NCBI GenBank assembly: GCA_037043455.1
Contig: JAWPHD010001222.1
Span: 186,001 to 250,000 of the forward strand
From: Cyrtodaria siliqua
Taxonomy: Eukaryota; Mollusca; Bivalvia; Adapedonta; Hiatellidae
DNA length: 64,000 bases
Direction of reading: 5' to 3'
Numbering within the stretch: the stretch's first letter is position 1; every line of letters starts with the position of its first letter. Made by a program: the position numbers and the translations under genes. This document shows positions 33,701-43,559 of the stretch, one piece after another. The notes beneath the pieces are model-generated. The model was not told the DNA's origin. It saw nothing but the letters and a program-made list of their open reading frames with translations, and made no database searches.

Positions 33701-36700
33701 GGCATTATCTTGACTTTACCAGTAGTTCATATAGAAGGCCTTATCTTGACTTTACCAACATTTCAGATAAAAGGCTTTATCTTGACATTACCAATAGTTC
33801 AGATAGAAGGCCTTATCTTGACATTACCAACATTACAGATAAAAGGCTGTATCTTGACATTACCAATAGTTCATATAGAAGGCCTTATCTTGACTTTACC
33901 AGTAGTTCAGATAGAAGGCCTTATCTTGACATTACCAACAATACAGATAAAAGGCTTTATCTTGACATTACGATTAGTTCATATAGAAGGCCTTATCTTG
34001 ACACTACCAATAGTTCATATAGAAGGCCTTATCTTGACATTACCAATAGTTCACATAGAAGGCCTTATCTTGACTTTACCAGTAGTTCATATAGAAGGCC
34101 TTATCTTGACTTTACCAGTAGTTCATATAGAAGGCCTTATCTTGACTTTACCAGTAGTTCATATAGAAGGCCTTATCTTGACTTTACCAGTAGTTCATAT
34201 AGAAGGCCTTATCTTGACTTTACCAGTAGTTCATATAGAAGGCCTTATCTTGACTTTACCAACATTTCAGATAAAAGGCTTTATCTTGACATTACCAATA
34301 GTTCATATAGAAGGCCTTATCTTGACTTTACCAGTAGTTCAGATAAAAGGCTTTATCTTGACATTACCAATAGTTCATATAGAAGGCCTTATCTTGACTT
34401 TACCAGTAGTTCATATAGAAGGCCTTATCTTGACTTTACGAGTAGTTCATATATAAGGCCTTATCTTGACATTACCAATAGTTCATATAGAAGGCCTTAT
34501 CTTGACTTTACCAGTAGTTCATATAGAAGGCCTTATCTTGACTTTACCAGTAGTTCATATAGAAGGCCTTATCTTGACTTTACCAGTAGTTCATATAGAA
34601 GGCCTTATCTTGACTTTACCAGTAGTTCATATAGAAGGCCTTATCTTGACTTTACCAGTAGTTCATATAGAAGGCCTTATCTTGACTTTACCAACATTTC
34701 AGATAAAAGGCTTTATCTTGACATTACCAATAGTTCAGATAGAAGGCCTTATCTTGACATTACCAACATTACAGATAAAAGGCTGTATCTTGACATTACC
34801 AATAGTTCATATAGAAGGCCTTATCTTGACTTTACCAGTAGTTCAGATAGAAGGCCTTATCTTGACATTACCAACAATACAGATAAAAGGCTTTATCTTG
34901 ACATTACGATTAGTTCATATAGAAGGCCTTATCTTGACACTACCAATAGTTCATATAGAAGGCCTTATCTTGACATTACCAATAGTTCACATAGAAGGCC
35001 TTATCTTGACTTTACCAGTAGTTCATATAGAAGGCCTTATCTTGACTTTACCAGTAGTTCATATAGAAGGCCTTATCTTGACTTTACCAGTAGTTCATAT
35101 AGAAGGCCTTATCTTGACTTTACCAGTAGTTCATATAGAAGGTCTATCTTGACTTTACCAACATTTCAGATAAAAGGCTTTATCTTGACAGTACCAATAG
35201 TTCATATAGAAGGCCTTATCTTGACTTTACCAGTAGTTCATATAGAAGGCCTTATCTTGACTTTACCAGTAGTTCATATAGAAGGCCTTATCTTGACATT
35301 ACCAATAGTTCATATAGAAGGCCTTATCTTGACTTTACCAGTAGTTCATATAGAAGGCCTTATCTTGACTTTACCAGTTGTTCATATAGAAGGCCTTATC
35401 TTGACTTTACCAGTAGTTCATATAGAAGGCCTTATCTTGACTTTACCAGTAGTTCATATATAAGGCCTTATCTTGACTTTACCAGTAGTTCATATAGAAG
35501 GCCTTATCTTGACTTTACCAGTAGTTTATATAGAAGGCCTTATCTTGACTTTACCAGTAGTTCAGATAGAAGGCCTTATCTTGACTTTACCAGTAGTTCA
35601 TATAGAAGGCCTTATCTTGACATTATCAATAGTTCATATAGAAGGCATTATCTTGACTTAACCAGTAGTTCATATAGAATGCCTTATCTTGACTTTACCA
35701 GTAGTTCATATAGAAGGCCTTATCTTGACTTTACCAGTAGTTCATATAGAAGGCCTTATCTTGACTTTACCAACATTTCAGATAAAAGGCTTTATCTTGA
35801 CATTACCAATAGTTCATATAGAAGGCCTTATCTTGTCATTACCATTAGTTCATATAGAAGGCCTTATCTTGACTTTACCAGTTGTTCATATAGAAGGCCT
35901 TATCTTGACTTTACCAGTAGTTCATATAGAAGGCCTTATCTTGACTTTACCAACATTTCAGATAAAAGGCTTTATCTTGACATTACCAATAGTTCATATA
36001 GAAGGCCTTATCTTGACTTTACCAGTAGTTCAGATAAAAGGCTTTATCTTGACATTACCAATAGTTCATATAGAAGGCCTTATCTTGACTTTACCAGTAG
36101 TTCATATAGAAGGCCTTATCTTGACTTTACGAGTAGTTCATATATAAGGCCTTATCTTGACATTACCAATAGTTCATATAGAAGGCCTTATCTTGACTTT
36201 ACTAGTAGTTCATATAGAAGGCCTTATCTTGACTTTACCAGTAGTTCATATAGAAGGCCTTATCTTGACTTTACCAACATTTCAGATAAAAGGCTGTATC
36301 TTGTCATTACCATTAGTTCATATAGAAGGCCTTATCTTGACTTTACCAACATTTCAGATAAAAGGCTTTATCTTGACATTACCAATAGTTCATATAGAAG
36401 GCCTTATCTTGACATTACCAGTAGTTCAGATAAAAGGCTTTATCTTGACATTACCAATAGTTCATATAGAAGGCCTTATCTTGACTTTACCAGTAGTTCA
36501 TATAGAAGGCCTTATCTTGACTTTACGAGTAGTTCATATAGAAGGCCTTATCTTGACATTACCAATAGTTCATATAGAAGGCCTTATCTTGACTTTACCA
36601 GTAGTTCATATAGAAGGCCTTATCTTGACTTTACCAGTAGTTCATATAGAAGGCCTTATCTTGACTTTACCAACATTTCAGATAAAAGGCTGTATCTTGT

Positions 36701-39700
36701 CATTACCATTAGTTCATATAGAAGGCCTTATCTTGACACTACCAATAGTTCATATAGAAGGCCTTATCTTGACATTACCAATAGTTCATATAGAAGGCCT
36801 TATCTTGACTTAACCAACATTTCAGATAGAAGGCCTTATCTTGACACTACCAATAGTTCATATAGAAGGCCTTATCTTGACTTTACCAGTAGTTCATATA
36901 GAAGGCATTATCTTGACTTTACCAATAGTTTATATAGAAGGCCTTATCTTGACATTACCAATAGTTCAGATAGAAGGCCTTATTTTGACATTACCAACAT
37001 TGCAGATAAAAGGCTGTATCTTGACATTACCAATAGTTCATATAGAAGGCCTTATCTTGATTTTACCAGTAGTTCAGATAGAAGGCCTTATCTTGACATT
37101 ACCAACAATACAGATAAAAGGCTTTATCTTGACATTACGATTAGTTCATATAGAAGGCCTTATCTTGACACTACCAATAGTTCATATAGAAGGCCTTATC
37201 TTGACATTACCAATAGTTCATATAGAAGGCCTTATCTTGACTTTACCAACATTTCAGATAAAAGGCTTTATCTTGACATTACCAATAGTTCATATAGAAG
37301 GCTGTATCTTGACTTTACCAGTAGTTCATATAGAAGGCCTTATCTTGACTTTACCAGTAGTTCATATAGAAGGCCTTATCTTGACTTTACCAGTAGTTTA
37401 TATAGAAGGCCTTATCTTGACTTTACCAATAGTTCATATAGAAGGCCTTATCTTGACTTTACCAATAGTTCATATAGAAGGCATTATCTTGACTTTACCA
37501 ATAGTTCATATAGAAGGCCTTATCTTGACATTACCAATAGTTCATATAGAAGGCCTTATCTTGACTTTACCAATAGTTCATATAGAAGGCCTTATCTTGA
37601 CATTACCAATAGTTCATATAGAAGGCCTTATCTTGACTTTACCAATAGTTATATAGAAGGCATTATCTTGACTTTACCAATAGTTCATATAGAAGGCCTT
37701 ATCTTAACTTTACCAACATTTCAGATAAAAGGCCTTATCTTGACTTTACCAATAGTTCATATAGAAGGGCTTTAGGCCTTATCTTGACTTTACCAATAGT
37801 TCATATAGAAGGCCTTATCTTGACTTTACCAGTAGTTCAGATAGAAAGCCTTATCTTGAAGACTTTATTTTAATTTTACAAATATTTCAGATAAAAGGCA
37901 TAATCCTGAAATTACAAATATTTCAGATAAAAGGCCTAATTTTGACATGACATATATATTTTTTCTTGAAGGCGTTATCTTGACATTAGAAATATTTCAG
38001 ATAGCAGGCCTGATCAAAGGAGGAGACTCATTTCCGCTTATTGGTAACTCTGGCAAGACCCTTGGAATGGTAAGTGATAAGAATAACAAATTCATACAAA
38101 ATATACGGTAATCTAATTTACAATCATCATAATTATGAATACCAACACATTACACAGCATATACAATTCACTATTGATGGTTCAGACACCTGTCGGTTGT
38201 GGATGTGTGAGGAAATTGGGAAACCATGGAAAACTCACTGTCTTGAGTGACATGAGGTGCTATTAGTTTTTGTGTTATTTACATCTGACACAAAAACAGT
38301 TTAACTAGATGGGGTTGTTTTTGTAACAAAAACACATGTCTCCCCCTACACTTTCAGTGTAATGCATATGAACCAACCTGGCTGAAAATTGCGCTCTGCA
38401 TGTCGTCTCGATATGGTGAACATTTGTGCCAAGTTATTTCACCTTGACCTTGAACGGACATTGCTGGAAGTTTGATATGATGAACATTTGTGCCAAATTA
38501 ATTATTTCAAAATCCCTTAAGCGGTTCAAGAGATGTGGAGAGGACACGAAATATAGTGCATGTGACCTTCGACCTCTAAGTTTGACCTTAAACGGACGTA
38601 GCTGGAAGTTGCGCTCTGCACGTTGTCTCGATATGGTGGACATTTATGCCAAGTTATTTCAAAATCCCTCAAGCGGTTCAAGAGTTATGGAGAGGACATG
38701 ACTTGTAACGGACAGACAGCTAGGCAGACAGACATCCAGGCTAAACACAATATATAGAGTTTAATAACCAGTGTTTTTGAGATACGGGAAATATCTCCAG
38801 AGGTAGAGAAATGGCGCTGATATAAGAACGAGTGCGGAGCACGAGTTCTTATATCGGGACCATTTCTCTACCGAGGGAGATATTTTCAGTATCTCAAAAA
38901 CACTGGTTATTAAACTATATATTACATAATTTCAAATGATATTTTATTAATATTTCTAATGATTCACGCCTTTTTACACCAGTTTGCACGAGAACGCCAA
39001 GACGACGTTACGTCATACAAACAAAACAACTGGAACCGGAACGCTTCGTTAATTTCCGTAATCTCTATTCCCTAGTGGCGGAATCTGACGACGATGTCCG
39101 TAAAACAATCGGAACGTCATTTGGCGTTCCCGCCACTGACGGAAAAGGCCGAGCAATGTTCCGTACTGGGAAATATCTCCCACTGAGATATATTTCCCAG
39201 TAGAGAAAACGAGTAGATATAGCTTTTCTATTCCCAGTATTTCCTATACAAATCACAGACAAATATGTAATATATTAGGATTTTACTACAAGAACCTATA
39301 ATTTTAAAAATGTTCAATTTCATAATAAAAATGTTGTATCAATCAAAATAGGATGTTGTTCATGTTTAAAATTTTAATTTACCATAACATTTAAATGGAA
39401 CTGGGCGTAAAATGCTTAATTTAACCCAATAAACTAGGAAAACACATTACTGTGCAGACAAAATTTCCTTGAAAATTAGGGTCATTTTTTAGATTCATTT
39501 ATTATCTTTAGACGCTTTAGAATATAAACTATCTTTTTTTTTTAATTTAAAGTTGAATCCCACATGAAGCTCGACTTGTAAGTGAGAAAGTGTCGATTCT
39601 TACGAATGGAGGGAGGTATACACTGTAACAGTACTGGTTCTACCCAGGAAAAATGGGGTGGTCTTCCTCTACCAAATAAAAATTGACCATATATGGCCTA

Positions 39701-41104
39701 AAATGTGCTAAAAAGAGCGTAAATACCATTCAAATGAACAGACAAGCCCCATCAATTCAATTCTCCTTAAAGTAGCTATCCCACCAAAAAACCAAATACG
39801 TAAACCGTTTCTAAACCTACTGATGACAAGGTATATATATAAATTACATATTTAGCGAATCTAAATTCTAAAGACACAATATAAATGGTCTTAACCAGCC
39901 AGGCCAAAACTTGTCAAATTAAAAGTTACCAACTCATAATTCATTTTACGCATATTCAATCAAGTTTATTTTAAAAACCCGTGAAAAAAAACTATACTTT
40001 AATCGACACGTATACATTATTATATGACCTGAACTCCTGGATAGAGTTTTGATAAACGGTGTTTTAGTGTAATATTGCCGTTATTTGGTGGGTTAGCTAC
40101 TTTAAAGAACATAAAGTTGTGTTATAGTAAAATATTACCTTGTTGAAAATGCCATTACGGTAATATTCATAATTATTAAATGTGTATTTGTCAGGCCCTG
40201 AGAAGTAGTAACACCAGCAAGAACCCTGTGTATGTTTCTCCCGGGCACTTGGTTTCCATGGATACTGCAGTCAGACTGGTACACAAATGTTGCAAACACA
40301 GAGTTCCTGAACCAGTCCGACTGGTAGGTACATGTATATCAGTGTGTAATTCCGCAACATTTGTATTATGTAACCACGTTTTAAAGGGATACAATGAAGC
40401 CAAGTTTGACTATTCATACCAGCACAGTGATCTTGGTTTTGCCAAAATACTAATAGACTTATTATAAAAAATATATCCTACAAATGTCCCCACAAAAGTT
40501 GGGCAATGTTAGTTTTGTGTGTTTTTTGCTTCTATTCCAATCTTGTTAATTCCAATGCTATTAATTCTCTTGTACTAAAATGTGTCTGTTGTAAAAATAT
40601 TCAATAAAATTTGTTCATTAATAAACCAATATCTACTGATTATTTTTCTTTGAATGGTTTATTGTTCTTACAATGATTTAATTATGTTTCTTTTCTTTCT
40701 GTGATTTATTGTTCTCTCTGTGACTTTGTGTTATTTCTAAGACTTGTTTAAATGACAGCAAGCTAAGGTTTGAACTCTAAAGTTATTGTTATTATATTAA
40801 ATGTTTCTCCGTGCCTTTACACGAAGAGAATAAGATCATAAAACTAACATATAGTGTAGCTAACCTAGGTATCTTCCAAAACCAGCATCATTACATGTGT
40901 ATTTAAACCCGTTTTGCAACCATTGCCAATTAACTCTTGACATAGAAATTATTTTAAATGGAACATTGTTTATTGAATGTTATCATAACTCTTGTGTATT
41001 TTCTTTTCCAGGCTGATATAAATTCAAGAGAATACTTGCGTGTGAACTTCAAACCCCCAGCCCCTGGAACGGGAACGTCAAATTCTGTGTGTAATATATT
41101 GTGA
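24760..41104 (+). CDS. ENDOV: Endonuclease V (inosine-specific nuclease), complete, 9 exons
   Basis: Joining 24760-24793, 24946-25003, 26096-26211, 28020-28120, 29202-29376, 31354-31466, 38001-38069, 40195-40323 and 41012-41104 gives 888 bases: 295 codons and a stop, close to vertebrate ENDOV length. Endonuclease V cleaves the second phosphodiester 3' of inosine; animal enzymes act mainly on inosine-containing RNA and bacterial ones on deoxyinosine DNA. Visible signatures: 'GGVDISF' with metal-ligand Asp at about residue 79, the 'PYIPGFL' strand-wedge (118-121), 'FRE' Glu (127), 'VDGNG' Asp (153), 'GVAKK' Lys (182) and 'SPGH' His (240). All exons are open. Exons 3-9 are firmly supported; exons 1-2 rest on phase and splice signals. 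Introns 2 and 6 are almost wholly minisatellite. Confidence 0.93.
24946..25003 (+). CDS. ENDOV: ENDOV exon 2
   Basis: Encodes 'DNLSEDKVKQKWER', matching the helical N-terminal segment of eukaryotic ENDOV ('..W.reQ..Lk..vv..D'). The donor is 'gtaagc'. An alternative acceptor ('ttttacag') at 24912-24919 would extend the exon by 26 bases but does not fit the phase of exon 1. Confidence 0.8.
25015..26085 (+). repeat. 45-bp minisatellite filling ENDOV intron 2
   Basis: About 23 units of 45 bp, for example 'gtgagtttaatcaagttggg' followed by 'acatagattagtacac'. The array starts within about 15 bases of the donor (25004) and stops about 15-20 bases before the acceptor (26095). Because 45 is a multiple of 3, long open frames appear on both strands; these are not genes. 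Units are variable ('ccctggttgt', 'ctctccagttgt'). Confidence 0.93.
26096..26211 (+). CDS. ENDOV: ENDOV exon 3
   Basis: Acceptor 'attatatcag', donor 'gtagta'. It encodes 'KQEELKKKVVLDDT' and then an acidic, less conserved stretch ending 'DDTKISDG'. This continues exon 2 in frame and leads into the catalytic exon. Confidence 0.88.
26229..26400 (+). mobile_element. MITE family M2, copy 2
   Basis: Starts 'ttaacccactaagcacgact' and ends 'tatgtagcgggtt'. Contains 'gctgatcagtcatttttccc' and 'aaagaaagaacagtcca' in common with the other M2 copies. It lies in ENDOV intron 3. Confidence 0.75.
26584..27545 (-). mobile_element. Element with five ~163-bp central repeats (P1-like ends)
   Basis: The left end 'agctcgactttttcgaagaa' recalls the P1 end; the right end is 'ggcggtactcttgttt'. 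Between them five diverged units (starts near 26660, 26825, 26990, 27150 and 27310) share 'taagcttgtatctcccaaa' and 'attatggcccctttcatact'. It lies in ENDOV intron 3. No coding capacity. Confidence 0.7.
27646..27887. mobile_element. Short MITE with 'caggggcgtagcgtg' inverted ends
   Basis: The left end 'caggggcgtagcgtgacc' is matched inverted by 'ggcacgctacgcgcctg' on the right. About 240 bp, ending 130 bases before ENDOV exon 4. A similar terminus, 'gtagctacgcccctgcca', sits at 29124-29141. Confidence 0.6.
28020..28120 (+). CDS. ENDOV: ENDOV exon 4 (first catalytic Asp)
   Basis: Acceptor 'ggctttaccag', donor 'gtagga'. It encodes 'YLIGGVDISFVKGDD' and 'CVALVVISYPELK'. The GGVD(I/V)SF block carries the first metal-binding aspartate of the endonuclease V fold. 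Confidence 0.95.
28440..28709 (-). mobile_element. MITE family M4, copy 1
   Basis: Ends 'tccattttgagagctatgac' and 'gtagttctcaaaatggcggc' form the inverted repeats. The interior shares 'atgcattatatgaccagtaa' and 'tgattttctttgctttgaat' (reversed) with 58539-58800. It lies in ENDOV intron 4. Confidence 0.8.
29202..29376 (+). CDS. ENDOV: ENDOV exon 5 (wedge motif and catalytic Glu/Asp)
   Basis: Acceptor 'ttcatacag', donor 'gtaatt'. It encodes 'LTAPYIPGFLGFREVPF' and 'VVMVDGNGILHPK'. PYIP is the base-displacing wedge; FRE and VDGNG supply active-site acids. The exon ends one base into a codon that becomes Glu with the next exon, where relatives usually have Gly ('HPRGFG'). Confidence 0.96.
29872..30193. 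mobile_element. MITE family M5
   Basis: Starts 'ttaaagggacacatggcaat' and ends with the inverse 'attgccatgtgtccctttaa', 20-base inverted ends bounded by TTAA. Remnants of the same ends occur at 41695-41720 ('gattgccatgtgtcctttta') and 59160-59185. It lies in ENDOV intron 5. Confidence 0.88.
30683..31018 (-). mobile_element. Element P1, copy c (internally deleted, reversed)
   Basis: The left end 'agctcgactattcgaagaat' and 'accccggcgtcggcgtcc' match the right end of 11221-12765 reversed. The right end 'acagcttttgcttgttt' matches its start. The centre keeps only a short C-rich tract ('cccccaaccccaccccc'). It lies in ENDOV intron 5. Confidence 0.78.
31354..31466 (+). CDS. ENDOV: ENDOV exon 6
   Basis: Acceptor 'ttgttccag', donor 'gtatac'. 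It encodes 'FGSACQLGVEIGLPCIGVAK' followed by 'KLFQVDGLE'. GVAKK holds the conserved active-site lysine. The product matches family spacing exactly, and the frame joins exon 7 in phase 0. Confidence 0.95.
31527..38000 (+). repeat. 36-bp minisatellite array filling ENDOV intron 6
   Basis: Roughly 170 units of 36 bp. The two main variants share 'ccttatcttgac' and 'agaagg' but differ in the middle: 'aatatttcagat' versus 'agtagttcatat'. The array starts about 60 bases after the exon 6 donor and runs to the acceptor of exon 7. Its last copy, 'cgttatcttgacattag' plus 'aaatatttcagatagcagg', is the splice junction itself. The TTTCAG variant dominates both flanks and the 'ttcatatag' variant the centre. 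Blocks of 26-27 units recur (32782, 33754, 34690, partly 36990). It is interrupted once by a SINE-like piece at 32084-32268. Open frames up to 698 codons arise because 36 is a multiple of 3. Confidence 0.96.
32084..32268 (+). mobile_element. SINE-like fragment S2 inside the 36-bp array
   Basis: 'cgtaaaccgggcagtcccgt' to 'tgagccgttaaacaacattc' is nearly identical to 42105-42276. It breaks a 36-bp unit between 'agaaggc' and 'ttatcttg'. No target duplication is visible here, in contrast to the copy at 42045. Confidence 0.88.
38001..38069 (+). CDS. ENDOV: ENDOV exon 7
   Basis: 23 codons, 'IAGLIKGGDSFPLIGNSGKT' then 'LGM', matching the family block 'rGDsfpL.gdsG..lGmAlrs'. Acceptor 'aatatttcag', donor 'gtaagt'. 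Its first codons ATA GCA GGC CTG ATC correspond to ATA GAA GGC CTT ATC of the 36-bp repeat unit upstream. Confidence 0.95.
38336..38740. mobile_element. Dispersed element with 'atgtctccccc' start
   Basis: Starts 'acatgtctccccctaca' and contains two copies of a unit with 'gaagttgcgctctgcac'/'gtcgtctcgatatggtg', then ends with 'cggacagacagc' motifs. The beginning resembles the ends of 2097-2470. It lies in ENDOV intron 7. Open frames across it are chance. Confidence 0.5.
38754..38931. mobile_element. Foldback element FB, long copy
   Basis: Outer arms 'agtttaataaccagtgtttt' and 'aaaacactggttattaaact', plus inner arms 'gatacgggaaatatctcc' / 'gggagatattttcagtatc' and 'atataagaac'/'gttcttatat', give a structure that folds along almost its whole length. 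A shorter copy is at 13564-13660. It lies in ENDOV intron 7. Confidence 0.85.
39553..39760 (+). mobile_element. tRNA-SINE family, 5'-truncated copy
   Basis: It contains 'cgacttgtaagtgagaaagt', 'gtactggttctacccagg' and the tail 'gtaaataccattcaaatga', paralleling the body of 21074-21331. The tRNA-like head is missing. It lies in ENDOV intron 7. Confidence 0.8.
39767..40105 (+). mobile_element. MITE family M1, copy 6 (full length, best ends)
   Basis: 339 bp. The ends 'ttaaagtagctatcccacc' and 'ggtgggttagctactttaa' are near-perfect inverted repeats with TTAA at both tips. It lies in ENDOV intron 7, ending 90 bases before exon 8. Confidence 0.9.
40195..40323 (+). CDS. ENDOV: ENDOV exon 8
   Basis: 43 codons, 'NPVYVSPGHLVSMDTAVRLV' and 'KHRVPEPVRL'. 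The SxGH histidine and the RxPEPVR block are characteristic of the C-terminal part of endonuclease V. Acceptor 'atttgtcag', donor 'gtaggt'; phase 0 on both sides. Confidence 0.95.
41012..41104 (+). CDS. ENDOV: ENDOV exon 9 (C-terminus and stop)
   Basis: Acceptor 'cttttccag'. It encodes 'ADINSREYLRVNF', the conserved 'RxADxxSRE' helix, then a short proline/glycine-rich tail and TGA at 41102. An AATAAA at 41342-41347 is a candidate polyadenylation signal. Confidence 0.93.
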   Translation, partial: ADINSREYLRVNFKPPAPGTGTSNSVCNIL

Positions 41105-41109
41105 CTTAT

Positions 41110-42032
41110 TCAGCGTAGGAGTTCTCAAGTTTGTTTCGTTCCGGGTGCCCCCGTTTGGTCACGGGGCAAAGAATAGGGCCACTGCAGATCCCTTTGGAGG
41201 GGTAGGCAGAGGGGTAGAATCCCCCCAAATTCATGTACATTTTATCATTTTTTGTTCATGTTCATTAAAGGTCTTCATCATGATCCCTGCATTGTTTCAG
41301 GTGCTATCTCGCTCGCATCAAAAGAGCAGTAGCAGAAAAACAATAAACGTGGCTCCAGCGTAAATGGAGTTTCTACGATAGAATTTGCAGCAACTCTGCA
41401 GTTCAGGGTGAGAAGGTCCTAAGCCCATTTTCCATATTTTATCTCGATGTACATGGAAGATGAGCCTTGCATGTTCATGCCTGTTAGGCGCCATATAACC
41501 TTTTCATGTTTTGGTGTGCCTTAAAACACCAATTCAATTCAATTCGTTATTCTACCATAGATTTGAATATATATTATTGGTACAATATAATTAACTATTA
41601 GGTTTATGCAAAAACTAAACTGTTCAAATAAATACCAATAATAATTACAAATATGCAAGTTATGAAGAAAAACTACTGGGAGGCTGAGAGTTGTAACAAA
41701 TCGAGATTGCCATGTGTCCTTTTAATTTTCAAAATATGTAGTACATGCAATCTTGTTAATTAGGGGTTGACCGACAAATCCTCTTTTAAATTTTTATGTT
41801 AACATTTCTGTCTTAGTCTTCAATATCAATATCTTTGCTAGAAGTCAAAAGTGGACAGTGTGTTTTTCATGCCGTTCAATGACATGTTGCAGGGATTTGG
41901 ATGAAACTTTTCACACATCTTGCATGTGATGTGTCGGGTTTGACATCATGGGCGGGGATCAAAGGAGGGTGGACCTGGAATGTATTATCTTTTTGCTCTG
42001 GTACGCCATAGAACCCCACAGTTTGACTCTTT
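41110..42032. other. 3' flank of ENDOV; SINE tail and MITE remnant
   Basis: Contains the AATAAA noted above. A SINE-like 3' part lies at about 41395-41545, ending 'ccttaaaacaccaattcaat'. An M5 MITE end fragment is at 41695-41720. No further gene was recognised. Confidence 0.55.
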
Positions 42033-42044
42033 TTCAGTGATTGG

Positions 42045-42283
42045 TCTTCGGTGTGTTCTTGGACAAGACACTTTCCCTTAGCCTCGTCCGTCGGATGGGG
42101 ACGTAAACCGGGCGGTCCCGTGTATCGGTCTATCCTCCGAGCACGTTAAAGAACCATAGGAATCTATTCGGTAATAAGAGTAGGGCACGGTTCCCGGATT
42201 CCTATGTATCCTTCCCCTCTCTCTGGGGCGGCTCTAAATAACTTATACTGTGTTGATGAGCCGTTAAACAACATTCAGTTCCG
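42045..42283 (+). mobile_element. SINE-like element S2 with 12-bp target duplication
   Basis: Flanked by 'ttcagtgattgg' at 42033-42044 and 42284-42295. The body contains 'cttggacaagacactttccc', 'gtcccgtgtatcggtctatc' and 'cccctctctctggggcggct', with a 3' tail of 'cattcagttccg'. A near-identical core is in the ENDOV array (32084-32268) and a diverged, reversed copy is at 44560-44860. The tRNA-related head is truncated here. Confidence 0.87.
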
Positions 42284-42299
42284 TTCAGTGATTGGCCCA

Positions 42300-43555
42300 G
42301 TTGCATGATAACCAATAAAACACGATAAAGACTCTTTGCATGTTAGTAAAAAATGATAACAATGAGCGATTGAGAATTACAGTTGTAATTTTCACTATCT
42401 TGACAAGTGATAATAGAACATTTGATTAAGTGTAAATATTTTATTGAGTATTTTACTGTACTCTGTGTGTGTGTGTGGATTTATTGTTATAATAAGTGAT
42501 CTTAATTATACATTTATTTTTAATTAGTAGAGTTTAATACGTAATATTTAATATATATATATATATACTCACGGTCAATGAAAACGCACCACAAAATAAA
42601 TTCTTGTAAAAGTTAGAATTCAAGACATTTTGGACAAACTATATGATATAATCCATGTAATGAGGCGACATTTAACATTTTTTGACGTGCATTCCTCATT
42701 GTTGTTATGAAATGCACATGCATTTTCACGTTTCTTCAGTTGCATTGCACAAAGAAATCATTTTCTCTGAAACATTCATTGCATAATACTGCAAGAAGTC
42801 AAACAAAAAAAAAAAGGCCAGTAAAACCAATTTGACTTTATTCCGAAACAGATTAATGCAGCTTGAAATTTAGTGGAGCAGTTTTCTTTTTATGATTATT
42901 CATAGTTAACAATGTTAAATGACAAGGTGAATAAATTCATAACTGCTGGTCATAAACACCTACAAATAAACATGTAAGACAAGCTAGGTATCAAGATTCA
43001 ATACTTAAAAAATAAGAAAATATTGGTTCAGCTGTTTTATTTCAAATGGTTTGCGAATAATCCAATAACATAAACATATGGAGTTAATCTAGCATTTTCA
43101 TTGACTGTAAGTATATAATGTTATGGACTTCTGATTCGGTTTATATGTGGTTCTATGGACCTGAGTAACAGAAACATCCATTTATTTGGTCTTCATCCTG
43201 GCTCAATAATATTTTACTTCTGGTCCATAAAACTGGTCAAAAGTCCACAACAGTCATAGTGTATTTTGCTTTTACTCACATTTCTAATAACAAACTTTTT
43301 ATATAACTTCTTATAATGAAAATAAAAGTAATAATATTATAATTCCATTTTGATATTCATTATGAATCTTTTGAATGAATTGACATCAAATTCAATGAAT
43401 AAATAAGAGGAGATAGAAGGAAAAGTTAAGGTGCCACATGATATTTTGGCTACATCATTGGTTCAGATAGGAAGTTTTCTATCTGTTTATTTTTACTCTA
43501 TAAAACTCGTCAGAAATTATTATAACTATTGTCATTAGTTGACGTTACTTTTACT
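42300..43555. other. Intergenic, no gene seen
   Basis: AT-rich sequence with a short (TG)n run at 42467-42476 and (TA)n at 42550-42566. Nothing with coding potential was recognised. Confidence 0.5.
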
Positions 43556-43559
43556 CTGT

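Noticed and set aside
32270..37775. Very long open frames (up to 698 codons) with 12-residue repeats such as 'ILTLPIVHIEGL'
   Set aside because: They are the 36-bp array read in frame; 36 is divisible by 3 and two forward frames stay open. They start inside an ENDOV intron, lack a proper start context, and are interrupted wherever a unit has an indel.
31527..38000. CRISPR-like array
   Set aside because: Units are contiguous with no unique spacers, the host is a eukaryote and the array sits in an intron.
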